This document shows, in pieces, positions 6,596 through 14,056 of a stretch of 61,817 nt of DNA. Below the pieces are notes generated by a model. That model did no database searches. It saw only the letters and a list, made by a program, of their open reading frames with translations, and was not told the origin of the DNA. How positions within the stretch are numbered: the stretch's first letter is position 1; the number at the start of each line of letters is the position of its first letter. The position numbers and the translations under genes are program-made. Source of the DNA: a virus; the IMG/VR virus record IMGVR_UViG_3300046007_013304, positions 1 through 61,817 of that record. One strand, given 5' to 3'.

Positions 6596-7606
6596 TTATC
6601 TAATTTTATCGCCTTTTGATTTCATTGTTTTACCAGTTTTCGCAATTTGTTTCAAATATGATTCCATAGCGTATACTGGTTCCAATAATCCAAATTTACC
6701 TCTTTTTATTTCTGTTGGCTTCGGTCCAGATCTTGGCGGGACATTTCCGGGTCCAACGCTTCCGAATGTATCTCCGAAATTATCGCTACCCCTAACAAAA
6801 CGATTATATGATTCTGGATTGCTTGTTCCAAGCAAATTTCTGACAAAATCACCAACACCAAACAAATTGTATCCTGCTTCTGGAGTGGTCATCGGTTCTC
6901 CTCTTGTGGTAGCCGGAGGAGGAGGAACTGCTGTTCCGTCTGCCCTGCGTCCGGGTGCCGGTGACTCACCGGACGGAGTAAATGATGGTGGTTGACCTGC
7001 TGGTCTTGCTGCGTCCAATGCTTGTTTGTTTGCTGCATTTAGTGCTCTCTGTGCTTCCACTTGTGCAGGAGTTTGACCTGTTTTTGGTGCTAACTGGTCT
7101 GCGGGGAGCATCGAAGGATGTTCCATAGCCTTTGCTTCTGGAGATCCTACTGCAACATCTGGAAGAGGTTCCACTCTAACATCGGCTCTTCCCGGAGCCG
7201 GTCTTATTCTCGGTGCATTTATGTTACTTGGAGGAGCCGGGGGTGCTGGAGGAGCCGGTATGTTTGGATTTTGTAATCCAAATGGATTGACTCCGGGAAT
7301 ATTGTCTGGACGACCAGCCGCTGCTTGTGCGGGTTGTCCGATTTGATTCACATTTGTGAATTTGACTAAGGGTTTATTGTAACTTGGTCTATTTAAATAT
7401 TCGCCACCGGCAGTTTTTGCTCTGGATAGGTCTCCATCATCACCTATTCCGAAAACCCTATCACCGCCCGGAGAATCTGTCTTATACAGTTCACCTGTTT
7501 GTTTATTGAATGCCCAATATTTACCACCAGATGTATTCGGTTGTTCGAATAAATGACGAATTGCTTCATTTATTTTTTGAATTCTTACAGCTTTATCGTA
7601 TCCCAT
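6596..7606 (-). CDS. Candidate packaged head protein, Pro-rich
   Basis: 336 residues, with TGGAG five bases before the ATG at 7606. A helical N-terminus ends in L-F-E at residues 19-21, a possible protease site. Directly after it comes the module YWAFNKQTGELYKTDSPGG, similar to the C-terminus of the downstream protein. The middle (about 90-230) is rich in Pro/Ala and likely disordered, and the end is basic (KTGKTMKSKGDKIR). A minus-strand AATAAATA box about 50 bases upstream would drive it late. No known family. Confidence 0.6.
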   Translation of the reverse strand: MGYDKAVRIQKINEAIRHLFEQPNTSGGKYWAFNKQTGELYKTDSPGGDRVFGIGDDGDLSRAKTAGGEYLNRPSYNKPLVKFTNVNQIGQPAQAAAGRPDNIPGVNPFGLQNPNIPAPPAPPAPPSNINAPRIRPAPGRADVRVEPLPDVAVGSPEAKAMEHPSMLPADQLAPKTGQTPAQVEAQRALNAANKQALDAARPAGQPPSFTPSGESPAPGRRADGTAVPPPPATTRGEPMTTPEAGYNLFGVGDFVRNLLGTSNPESYNRFVRGSDNFGDTFGSVGPGNVPPRSGPKPTEIKRGKFGLLEPVYAMESYLKQIAKTGKTMKSKGDKIR

Positions 7607-7639
7607 TTTTTCTCCAGTTTTATTAGGGTATAGTTTGTC

Positions 7640-7646
7640 CTAAATA
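7640..7646 (+). promoter_or_regulatory. Late promoter box CTAAATA
   Basis: A CTAAATA box on the + strand with the expected start near 7652, upstream of the metallopeptidase-like gene at 7713. It faces the minus-strand box at 7656-7663. Confidence 0.5.
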
Positions 7647-7655
7647 GTCATGGTA

Positions 7656-7663
7656 TATTTATT
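7656..7663 (-). promoter_or_regulatory. Late promoter box AATAAATA
   Basis: The reverse strand reads AATAAATA, about 50 bases before the start at 7606. It would drive the minus-strand operon 7606-5039. Its transcription start (near 7650) almost touches that of the opposite promoter. Confidence 0.5.
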
Positions 7664-7712
7664 ACTTTTTAATTTCTCGGTAATGGTTTTCCGCCTAAAG
7701 CAAGGAGCATGC

Positions 7713-8117
7713 ATGCGACGAAAAGCCAAGAACATTATTCAGAGAGTGAAAAAAGAAGTAAAAAAACATAATATTGATCTGAAAGTCACCAATGGCTACA
7801 AAGTCTGGTGTGAATCAGAAAAATGCTACGGTTATTTCATACCCCCCGGAAAAAGAAAAAAGGGACAATTGGCTGTTGCCAAGGGGGACAAGAGGCATGT
7901 CGATTATCTCTGGGATCTTGCCCACGAACTTGCACACTTTCGTCAATGGAAAAGAGAAGATCCAATTCTTGAAAAATATGACAATGATGAGTCTCTGTAT
8001 GGAATATTGGAAAAGATGACTGAAAAGGAAGCCCAGAAGATTTTTTCTGGATGGGGATTGAATCCATCCAAAAGATTGAAGAAAAGGTCAAAAGAGTATT
8101 TACAACAAATTTCCTAA
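7713..8117 (+). CDS. Small HExxH protein, putative metallopeptidase
   Basis: 134 residues from the ATG at 7713, chosen for the AAGGAG upstream; the frame is open to 7650 without a ribosome site. The zinc-binding motif HELAH (71-75) lies in a hydrophobic helix (LWDLAHELAHFRQW), as in SprT- and WLM-type peptidase domains. A basic N-terminus (RRKAKNIIQRVKKEVKK) may bind nucleic acid. Glutamates at about 100-110 could supply the third zinc ligand. SprT-like enzymes act on DNA-bound proteins; whether this one is active cannot be told from the sequence. Confidence 0.6.
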   Translation: MRRKAKNIIQRVKKEVKKHNIDLKVTNGYKVWCESEKCYGYFIPPGKRKKGQLAVAKGDKRHVDYLWDLAHELAHFRQWKREDPILEKYDNDESLYGILEKMTEKEAQKIFSGWGLNPSKRLKKRSKEYLQQIS

Positions 8118-8120
8118 ATA
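8114..8120 (+). promoter_or_regulatory. Late promoter box CTAAATA
   Basis: Overlaps the stop codon of the preceding gene and lies 17 bases before the ATG at 8138, with AAAAAAGG in between. It is the same arrangement as other late genes of this phage. Confidence 0.5.
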
Positions 8121-8137
8121 AGAAAAAAGGACTTGCA

Positions 8138-8428
8138 ATGCCAGATTTTTACATAAAAGGTGTCAAACTCAAAGCCGGATTCACATACGCTGTTAGTGGG
8201 GGAAATACTGGATATACCACAAGCCTATTCCCCAATGGTGCATCATATCTTGATGCATTCAACGGATTCATGGTTTATGGTGCGACGGCGACCACAGTAG
8301 GGGTTGTTTTTTCTGGTTCGACCGGGTACATATCGAATGTCAGATTGAATCCGGGTGAAGTATATCCGTTCCGTTTGCGTGTATTGAGTATACCCACAGG
8401 CGGCGGTGACATGTTAGGTCTTGCATGA
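8138..8428 (+). CDS. Small beta-rich protein
   Basis: 96 residues from the ATG at 8138. Glycine, serine and aromatic residues alternate (GFTYAVSGGNTGYTTSLFP), suggesting a beta-sandwich, perhaps a virion surface or decoration protein. It follows a late box and is coupled by ATGA to the next gene. No family is recognised. Confidence 0.65.
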   Translation: MPDFYIKGVKLKAGFTYAVSGGNTGYTTSLFPNGASYLDAFNGFMVYGATATTVGVVFSGSTGYISNVRLNPGEVYPFRLRVLSIPTGGGDMLGLA

Positions 8429-8670
8429 GAAAACCAAATTTCGAACAAGAGTTGAGAAACTGGTTGTCTGGTGAAAGAGATTTCAAGCAGGCTCCTCCTG
8501 AAATCCTAGCAGCCGTTTATGGTATGCACAAGATGATGCAAGGCATGCCAAAAAAGAAAGCCGGGGTTCCCTTGAAAGAGAACACCCGGCGTAATCAGGG
8601 GAGTAATATAAAATCCCAGCCTAGATCAGGCATGGGTCGAGAGGGTAGTAATCCTCTCGATCAACTCTGA
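8425..8670 (+). CDS. Small basic hypothetical protein
   Basis: 81 residues, with an ATGA overlap with the preceding gene. The N-terminal half is helical (FEQELRNWLSGERDFKQAPPEILAAVYGMHKMM) and the C-terminal half is basic and probably disordered. Its last 45 bases overlap, on the opposite strand, the end of the gene read from 8877. The function is unknown. Confidence 0.65.
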   Translation: MRKPNFEQELRNWLSGERDFKQAPPEILAAVYGMHKMMQGMPKKKAGVPLKENTRRNQGSNIKSQPRSGMGREGSNPLDQL

Positions 8671-8877
8671 AACCCTGTATGAGCCACGACCAACTCTTCT
8701 AGCGGGATCTGTGGTGATCCAAGCAGGAGCAACACGCATACCGTTAGACTTTGCAATAGCATTCAGCATATTTCTGCTGAACACACCATCATTCGGTTCC
8801 AATCTTCCAGCAATGACTTCGTTTGCCATGAATGTAACGAAGTCCTGCTGATTTGACTTAAGATCATTGAAAGCCAT
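8626..8877 (-). CDS. Conserved-looking small phage protein
   Basis: 83 residues if begun at the ATG at 8877, for which a GGGGG lies five bases upstream; an ATG at 8889 is also in frame. The C-terminal segment MRVAPAWITTDPARRVGRGSY looks like a compact conserved domain that I recall from hypothetical proteins of other T4-like phages. It is the last gene of the minus-strand operon led by the AAA+ ATPase. The function is unknown. Confidence 0.65.
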   Translation of the reverse strand: MAFNDLKSNQQDFVTFMANEVIAGRLEPNDGVFSRNMLNAIAKSNGMRVAPAWITTDPARRVGRGSYRVSELIERITTLSTHA

Positions 8878-9127
8878 CATAACCCCCATATTGTGTAATA
8901 TACCAGTTCAACTTGTTCATGAAATCAGAAAGAAAATCACTTTCCTCTGGCAAGAAGTATTCTCTTGGATAGGACATCATCAAGACTAGTCCCATCCTGC
9001 TTACTTTCTCAATCATCTGCTTACCTTCCTCTGGCGAATAGTAATTCGCTTCGAGTCTGTCGGCGATGATGCTGATCGATTGTAAAATGTCTGAAATCGC
9101 GAATGTTTGACGAATCTTACGATTCAA
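8864..9127 (-). CDS. Hypothetical helical protein, probable TTG start
   Basis: 87 residues if translation begins at the TTG at 9127, which overlaps the preceding stop (TTGA) and has GAAGG upstream. No ATG lies before residue 50; the frame itself is open further. The sequence (NRKIRQTFAISDILQSISIIADRLEANYYSPEEGKQ) is helical. It is translationally coupled within the operon of the AAA+ ATPase. No family is known. Confidence 0.55.
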   Translation of the reverse strand: MNRKIRQTFAISDILQSISIIADRLEANYYSPEEGKQMIEKVSRMGLVLMMSYPREYFLPEESDFLSDFMNKLNWYITQYGGYDGFQ

Positions 9128-9246
9128 TCCGCACCTTCGGGATCTCCATTTGAGTCCCAATCAATATGTTCATCATCATCATAGGGCATGTCTTCGCCAG
9201 GGTAATCACCTTCATCAGTCTGCTCGTCTTCATCCCACTTGTTCAT
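9124..9246 (-). CDS. 40-residue acidic protein
   Basis: Starts at 9246 behind AAGGAGAACAACA and reads MNKWDEDEQTDEGDYPGED, then further Asp/Glu. It overlaps the end of the AAA+ ATPase gene by 17 bases. The strong ribosome site and tight packing support it. Its acidity suggests a DNA mimic or a partner of a basic protein, but this is only a guess. Confidence 0.6.
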   Translation of the reverse strand: MNKWDEDEQTDEGDYPGEDMPYDDDEHIDWDSNGDPEGAD

Positions 9247-10165
9247 TGTTGTTCTCCTTGTTTTCGGTATTCGTCTCCTTCTTACTGAAGGAGTCATCAA
9301 ACTTCGTATATAGATTGAAAAGAGCCTCACCCGTATCCGTATCAAACCGGCTGAGACTCAACTTGATCGCAGTCTCCTTGCAACCGAAGATCGCGTACGC
9401 CTTGCAGATGTCCACCAGACGGCGGGTACTGATCACCTCATCATTGGCTCCCTTCTCGAAGCCCTCTCGCGTAGCAGCACCCCAAGTGACGAGGTTGTCC
9501 ATGAACTTCTCGTCACAAACACGCTGTCCTGCCTTACCGACGAACTCAAGGTTGTTGCACATGGTCATGAGAATCTTCTTCTCAGTAGCCTTCGGTGCAT
9601 ACTCTTGCTCGAAGCAGAAGGCGATACGGTCAAGGAAAGCCTCGCTCTGCACATTCGTGCCGATGAACCGACCGTCATCAGAGCCCTTGCCCTTGGTGTT
9701 GGCGGTCAGGAAGATGCAGAATCCCGGGGCGGGACGGACCATGCGATTTGCCTTCTTGAGGAATACTCCCTTACCCTCAAGTACAGGCTGCAAGCACATG
9801 ATCTTGGGGGAGCCCAGATCAAACTCATCGAGAAGAAGCACGGAGCCTCTTTCCATGGCTTGAATCACAGGTCCGTCCTGCCACACGGTTTCCCCATTGA
9901 CGAGTCGGAACCCACCGAAGAGATCATCCTCATCGGTATCGGTGGTGATGTTCACGCGATAAAGCTCGCGTCCCATCTTTGCACACACCTGTTCAATCAT
10001 GGTAGTCTTGCCGTTGCCAGAGAGTCCGGTGACGAGAGTGGGAGTGAATAGTCCACTCTGGAGTACCGACTGGATGGCACGGAAATGGCCCCACGGAACA
10101 TAGTTGGGATCGACATCAGGAATGGACTTGTTAATACGATGGATGTTGTCGTTGTTGTTGCTCAT
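9230..10165 (-). CDS. MoxR/CobS-like AAA+ ATPase
   Basis: 311 residues from the only ATG, at 10165. Walker A is GLSGNGKT (47-54), Walker B VLLLDEFD (109-116) and sensor 1 LTANT (153-157). The overall pattern is that of the MoxR/CbbQ/CobS group, hexameric ATPases that remodel a partner together with a VWA-domain protein. Such a partner (CobT-like) is encoded divergently at 10279. T4-like phages of cyanobacteria carry genes annotated cobS of this type. Cobalt chelation is unlikely to be the sole role without cobN. The start lies six bases after a -10 box, so the mRNA is probably leaderless. Confidence 0.85.
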   Translation of the reverse strand: MSNNNDNIHRINKSIPDVDPNYVPWGHFRAIQSVLQSGLFTPTLVTGLSGNGKTTMIEQVCAKMGRELYRVNITTDTDEDDLFGGFRLVNGETVWQDGPVIQAMERGSVLLLDEFDLGSPKIMCLQPVLEGKGVFLKKANRMVRPAPGFCIFLTANTKGKGSDDGRFIGTNVQSEAFLDRIAFCFEQEYAPKATEKKILMTMCNNLEFVGKAGQRVCDEKFMDNLVTWGAATREGFEKGANDEVISTRRLVDICKAYAIFGCKETAIKLSLSRFDTDTGEALFNLYTKFDDSFSKKETNTENKENNNEQVG

Positions 10166-10171
10166 GCCCAC

Positions 10172-10200
10172 ATCTTACCACACCATGCCATGCGTTGCAA
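10172..10200 (-). promoter_or_regulatory. Promoter for AAA+ ATPase, leaderless arrangement
   Basis: On the - strand: TTGCAA (10200-10195), a 17-base spacer, TAAGAT (10177-10172), then six bases to the ATG at 10165. It is divergent from the promoter at 10245. Confidence 0.55.
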
Positions 10201-10244
10201 GGGTGTTGGCAAGAATCTAAAAAGATTGTTTTGAAGTCATGGGA

Positions 10245-10272
10245 TTGACAAGATTTAACGCCATGGTACAAT
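10245..10272 (+). promoter_or_regulatory. Strong promoter for CobT-like gene, leaderless arrangement
   Basis: A perfect TTGACA (10245-10250), a 16-base spacer and TACAAT (10267-10272), then six bases to the ATG at 10279. The architecture matches the promoter at 2663-2690. No Shine-Dalgarno can fit between them. Confidence 0.75.
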
Positions 10273-10278
10273 GGATGC

Positions 10279-12516
10279 ATGAGCAACATCAACCAGAACT
10301 CCAAGAGTATCTTCGCTCGCCTTCTTGCGACCGAAGACATTACCGTCATTCACACCCCCAATGTCCAGACCGCTTCCTTTGATCTTGCATCTCGCACGAT
10401 GCAACTTCCTATGTGGAAGGACATGGATCATCATCTGTATGACATGCTGATCGCCCATGAGGTGGGTCATGCCATCTACACTCCCAATGACAGAGATGGT
10501 TGGGAAGACAGCTCCAAGAAGATCTGTCCAGAGAATCCGGCTATCGGTCAGATGTACCTCAACATCGTGGAGGATGCTCGCATCGAGCGATTGATTCAGA
10601 AAAAGTATCCGGGTTCCAAGAAGGATTTCTGGTTCGGTTACGAGGATCTGTTTGACCGTGACATCTTTGATCTCAAGGACAAGAATCCGAAGGAACTGAA
10701 TCTTCTCGATCGTTTGAATCTCAAGTTCAAGGTCGGTCCCTTTGTCGATGTCGGTGAATTTGCTCCTGAAGAGCAAGTGTTTGTGAATCGCATGGAAACG
10801 GCTGAAACTTGGGAAGATGTTGTGGGTGTCGCCACTGATCTCTATTCTTTCATGGCTCAACAGGTTGAGAAGGAGCAAGAGTCTGATATGTCTATTGAAT
10901 TCGGAGAAGATGGAGACAAGACGGAAGATTCTCAGGAATCTGAGTCTTCTGCTCCTGCTCCGAAGAATGAAGGCGAAGGCGACAACTCTTCTTCTCAGCA
11001 GCCTGTTCCTTCTCAGGAAACCAATCCCGGAACGACCGAGAAGGCTGTCGAGGGCTCTGGCACGATCTCTGCATCTCCTGTTGCCACGAACATTCCGATT
11101 CCGAACACTCAGAAGAGCCTTGAGGAAAATCTTCAGAAGGTTTTTATTGATGAAAAGGCAAAGAGTGTCAAGTCTTGCCTGATTCCTGAGCCCAAGATTG
11201 ATAACATCATTCTTCCTCAGACTGCGATCTTGAACATGATCAACGATCATATTCGTGTGAATTATTTGCATAGCGAGTATGGCAAGAATTATTACAACAC
11301 CAAGAGGACTCTTGTTGAGAATGTTGTCCGTGAATTCCAGAAGGCTTCCAAGCCATCCGTTGATCTTCTCTGCAAGCAATTTGAGATGAAGAAAGCTGCG
11401 GATGTTCACAAGCGTACTTCCGTTCGCCGTACCGGTCTCCTGAATATGGATCGTCTGCATCAATACAAGATGACCGATAACATCTTCCTTTCCCGTAACA
11501 CCACCAAGGAAGGGAAGAATCACGGTCTTATCATGTTCATCGACTGGTCTGGTTCAATGGGCAATGTTCTTGCTGATACGATTCGTCAGATGATGGTGAT
11601 GATGGCTTTCTGCCGTCGTTGCAACATTCCTTACGAAATCTACGCATTCAACAATCGTCACCCCATTTTGAATTGGGACAATGGTTTTACTGATACGGAT
11701 TCGTGCATGGATTATCTCTGGGACATGCCCCGTAAGGATATTCCCTATCTGCATCTTCGCAAGTTGTGCCTTTTCAATCTTTTCAGTTCAACGAATGACA
11801 AGCACAAGGAATTCGAGATGCTTGTTCATTGCATGGGTTATGCTCTTGGCTATGAACGGGATGGGACTGGCTTCAATAAGCCCCATTACATGGACATGAT
11901 TCCCGGTTGGTTCACCCTGAATTCAACTCCACTTGAGGAAACTCTTGTTTGCATTCCCGCTATTCATGAGCAATTCGTCAAGAAGTATGGTCGCCAGATC
12001 AACCACACCGTCATTCTCACTGATGGCGAAGGTGATGGTTCCGGCAGTGAGTATTGTCATGAGATGATCGATCCAAAAACCCGTGCTCGTTATGATACCA
12101 GCAGCATCAACAAAATCGGTCTTCGTGCAGTGTGTTCTAGGACTCAGGCTCTGATTGATTGGGTAAAGGATCGTACCGATTCCCGCATCGTGTGCATGCA
12201 GTTGTATCCGCGTCACGGGTCCACTCATTATGTCTTTGAATACGGAACCGGAATTGAACGCAGGGCTGAAATGGAGAAAAAGAACAACAGCCAGTGGAAT
12301 AAGGAGAACTATATCGAGATTCCGAATGATCTTCATGCATACGATTCATATTTTATCGTGAAGGCAAAGAACGCGGTTGTGACCGACGATTTTGAGGAAA
12401 TTGACACCACAAACATGACCCCGACCAAGATCAAGACCAGTTTCATCAAGCACCAAAAGAAGAAGTTCATGAGCCGGTACATGATCAATCGGTTTGTGGA
12501 AATGATTGCGGCTTGA
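10279..12516 (+). CDS. CobT-like VWA-domain protein with HExxH motif
   Basis: 745 residues. An N-terminal metal-binding motif HEVGH (60-64) is followed by a conserved helix (NIVEDARIERLIQKKYPG). A long acidic Ser/Pro linker occupies about 205-290. A C-terminal von Willebrand A domain carries the MIDAS residues DWSGS (D422-S426) and later LTDGEG (D582). Proteins with this layout partner with MoxR/CobS-type ATPases, here the divergent gene at 10165, probably as a substrate-binding or remodelling complex. The HEVGH motif may make it a peptidase. It is the largest early-type gene of the window and ends at a strong terminator. What it acts on in the infected cell is unknown. Confidence 0.85.
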   Translation: MSNINQNSKSIFARLLATEDITVIHTPNVQTASFDLASRTMQLPMWKDMDHHLYDMLIAHEVGHAIYTPNDRDGWEDSSKKICPENPAIGQMYLNIVEDARIERLIQKKYPGSKKDFWFGYEDLFDRDIFDLKDKNPKELNLLDRLNLKFKVGPFVDVGEFAPEEQVFVNRMETAETWEDVVGVATDLYSFMAQQVEKEQESDMSIEFGEDGDKTEDSQESESSAPAPKNEGEGDNSSSQQPVPSQETNPGTTEKAVEGSGTISASPVATNIPIPNTQKSLEENLQKVFIDEKAKSVKSCLIPEPKIDNIILPQTAILNMINDHIRVNYLHSEYGKNYYNTKRTLVENVVREFQKASKPSVDLLCKQFEMKKAADVHKRTSVRRTGLLNMDRLHQYKMTDNIFLSRNTTKEGKNHGLIMFIDWSGSMGNVLADTIRQMMVMMAFCRRCNIPYEIYAFNNRHPILNWDNGFTDTDSCMDYLWDMPRKDIPYLHLRKLCLFNLFSSTNDKHKEFEMLVHCMGYALGYERDGTGFNKPHYMDMIPGWFTLNSTPLEETLVCIPAIHEQFVKKYGRQINHTVILTDGEGDGSGSEYCHEMIDPKTRARYDTSSINKIGLRAVCSRTQALIDWVKDRTDSRIVCMQLYPRHGSTHYVFEYGTGIERRAEMEKKNNSQWNKENYIEIPNDLHAYDSYFIVKAKNAVVTDDFEEIDTTNMTPTKIKTSFIKHQKKKFMSRYMINRFVEMIAA

Positions 12517-12521
12517 AAAAC

Positions 12522-12541
12522 AAACCCCCTTTCGGGGGTTT
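12522..12541 (+). terminator. Rho-independent terminator after the VWA gene
   Basis: Arms AAACCCCC and GGGGGTTT form an 8-bp stem with a TTTC loop, six bases after the stop codon. The T-rich end merges into the TATAAATA late promoter that follows. Confidence 0.8.
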
Positions 12542-12549
12542 TATAAATA
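12542..12549 (+). promoter_or_regulatory. Consensus late promoter TATAAATA
   Basis: A perfect T4-type late box directly after the terminator stem, 16 bases before the ATG at 12566, with AGAGG in the leader. It separates early from late transcription. Confidence 0.75.
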
Positions 12550-12565
12550 GAACAGAGGTCTGTCC

Positions 12566-13705
12566 ATGGAAAGATTCGAAACATTCATTTCTAGAAATTT
12601 TCAAATAAAATACCAAAATCGCAACCTTAGACTGAAAGAAGCGGTTAGTGAAGCTACTCCCCCAAAAGCTGCTTCTGGTCTTTGGGATTATGTACCGGGG
12701 CCACGATATTATACACTTTATGGTGAATTGAATAAAGCAATACAGGCAAAAGATCATGCAAAAGTGGATGAAATTCAAGGAAAATTAGATTCAATGGTCA
12801 CTGGTGCGTATGTCATTGGTGCTGGTCTAGAATTAGGAGGGGCTATATCCACTGCAACTGGTGTGGGGGCTCCCGTTGGAATAGCATCTTATGCTGCAGG
12901 AACTGCTTTAAATATAGCTGCCGGTGCACATGATATAGCAACAGGTGTAGCGGATTTCAGGCAAGCATATGATCAATTTGCCAGTGGTAATTATTCAGAT
13001 GCTGCTAGCAATTTGGGTGCTGGGGCATGGAGAGCTGGGTTGGGTGCTCTTGGAATAGCGACCGCTCCTGCTGGTTCTGTGGGAACATTGGCTCTTAGAG
13101 GGGGAAATGCGGGTTCCAAAGCTGCGGGTGCAGCCATAAAAGCGGAAAGAGCAGCTGCAAGGACAAAAACAATATCGAGAGAATTGGGTAAGCGTTCAGC
13201 AGATGCTACAAATGCAGCACAAAAAGCGGTAGATGATTTAAATTCCGCAAGAAGAGCGATACCTTTAAGAAGTACAGCTGAAATTTTGGAAAAAGAAAGA
13301 AAAGCGAGAGAAACAGCAAAAGTAGCACGCAAAACCAACCGCCATGCCGCTACCGCTGCAGCCGATGCTGCATCTTTACCCTCACGCGGAGAAAGAATCA
13401 AAGCTGCTATGAAAACAGGCGGCAGAAGTTTAGTCCGTGACAGAGAATATAAAGCAACGAAACAAGGCTTATTAAAAGCATCTACTCTTGGTAGAGTTAA
13501 AACTGGTGCTAAAATAGCTGCAGGAGTTGGCACAGGTGCCGCAATTGCTGCTTCTGCCCTTGCACCAATAATAGGTAATGCTCTTGGTAATTTAATCGGT
13601 AATCGTGGTGGAGGCGGTGGAGGCGGTGGAGGCGGTGGCGGGGCATCCCAAATGTATGTTAGCGGTCTCGCTCAAGGCGGATCAAATGTTGGTCGATTAG
13701 TATAA
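12566..13705 (+). CDS. Ala/Gly-rich candidate internal (ejected) protein
   Basis: 379 residues. The start MERFETFIS resembles the T4 internal-protein targeting peptide, and an L-K-E site lies at 23-25. Residues 70-130 are hydrophobic with glycine-zipper spacing (YVIGAGLELGGAISTATGVGAP), able to form membrane helices. A basic Ala-rich helical region follows (150-310). The end holds a second zipper and a run of 12 glycines. This pattern fits a protein carried in the head or tail and inserted into the membrane during DNA entry. The role is inferred and no family is recognised. A late promoter precedes it. Confidence 0.65.
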   Translation: MERFETFISRNFQIKYQNRNLRLKEAVSEATPPKAASGLWDYVPGPRYYTLYGELNKAIQAKDHAKVDEIQGKLDSMVTGAYVIGAGLELGGAISTATGVGAPVGIASYAAGTALNIAAGAHDIATGVADFRQAYDQFASGNYSDAASNLGAGAWRAGLGALGIATAPAGSVGTLALRGGNAGSKAAGAAIKAERAAARTKTISRELGKRSADATNAAQKAVDDLNSARRAIPLRSTAEILEKERKARETAKVARKTNRHAATAAADAASLPSRGERIKAAMKTGGRSLVRDREYKATKQGLLKASTLGRVKTGAKIAAGVGTGAAIAASALAPIIGNALGNLIGNRGGGGGGGGGGGGASQMYVSGLAQGGSNVGRLV

Positions 13706-13715
13706 GGGTAATATT

Positions 13716-14018
13716 ATGCCAATGTATGAATTTATTTGTAATAAATGTCAAAAAAACTGGGAAGATTTTCTGACGATAGAAAAAAGAGAAGAACCTTTAA
13801 CTAAGCCATGTCCGCACTGCAAGGCTAAAAAATGTGTCGAAAAACAATGGATGGGTATGTCTCCATCCATCAACGCGGACATGACATTGACACCAAATAA
13901 AGCTACTGGTGGACGATGGAACGAACTTATGGCTAAGATGAAATCCGGTCTTCCTCAGAGATATGCAAGAAAATTAGATGCCCCGAATAACGCCACAGGA
14001 AGAAGATGGAAAGGTTAA
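13716..14018 (+). CDS. FmdB-type zinc ribbon protein
   Basis: 100 residues. The N-terminus MPMYEFICNKCQKNWEDF with a later CPHC pair is the FmdB-family zinc ribbon (C8 and C11 with the Cys pair near residue 32). These small proteins are widespread and often called putative regulators, though their role is unclear. The basic C-terminal half may bind nucleic acid. It lies ten bases after the previous gene and shares its late transcript. Confidence 0.8.
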   Translation: MPMYEFICNKCQKNWEDFLTIEKREEPLTKPCPHCKAKKCVEKQWMGMSPSINADMTLTPNKATGGRWNELMAKMKSGLPQRYARKLDAPNNATGRRWKG

Positions 14019-14029
14019 ATATTTTTTTG

Positions 14030-14037
14030 CATAAATA
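14030..14037 (+). promoter_or_regulatory. Late promoter box CATAAATA
   Basis: 20 bases before the ATG at 14057, with CAGGAG in the leader. A second TTAAATA lies just upstream at 14015-14021. Confidence 0.65.
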
Positions 14038-14056
14038 AAAACACAGGAGTTTATAA

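Noticed and set aside
10255-11523. 422-codon minus-strand open frame under the VWA gene
   Set aside because: It is the mirror of the real gene, whose HEVGH and MIDAS motifs are clear; the translation has no plausible domain.
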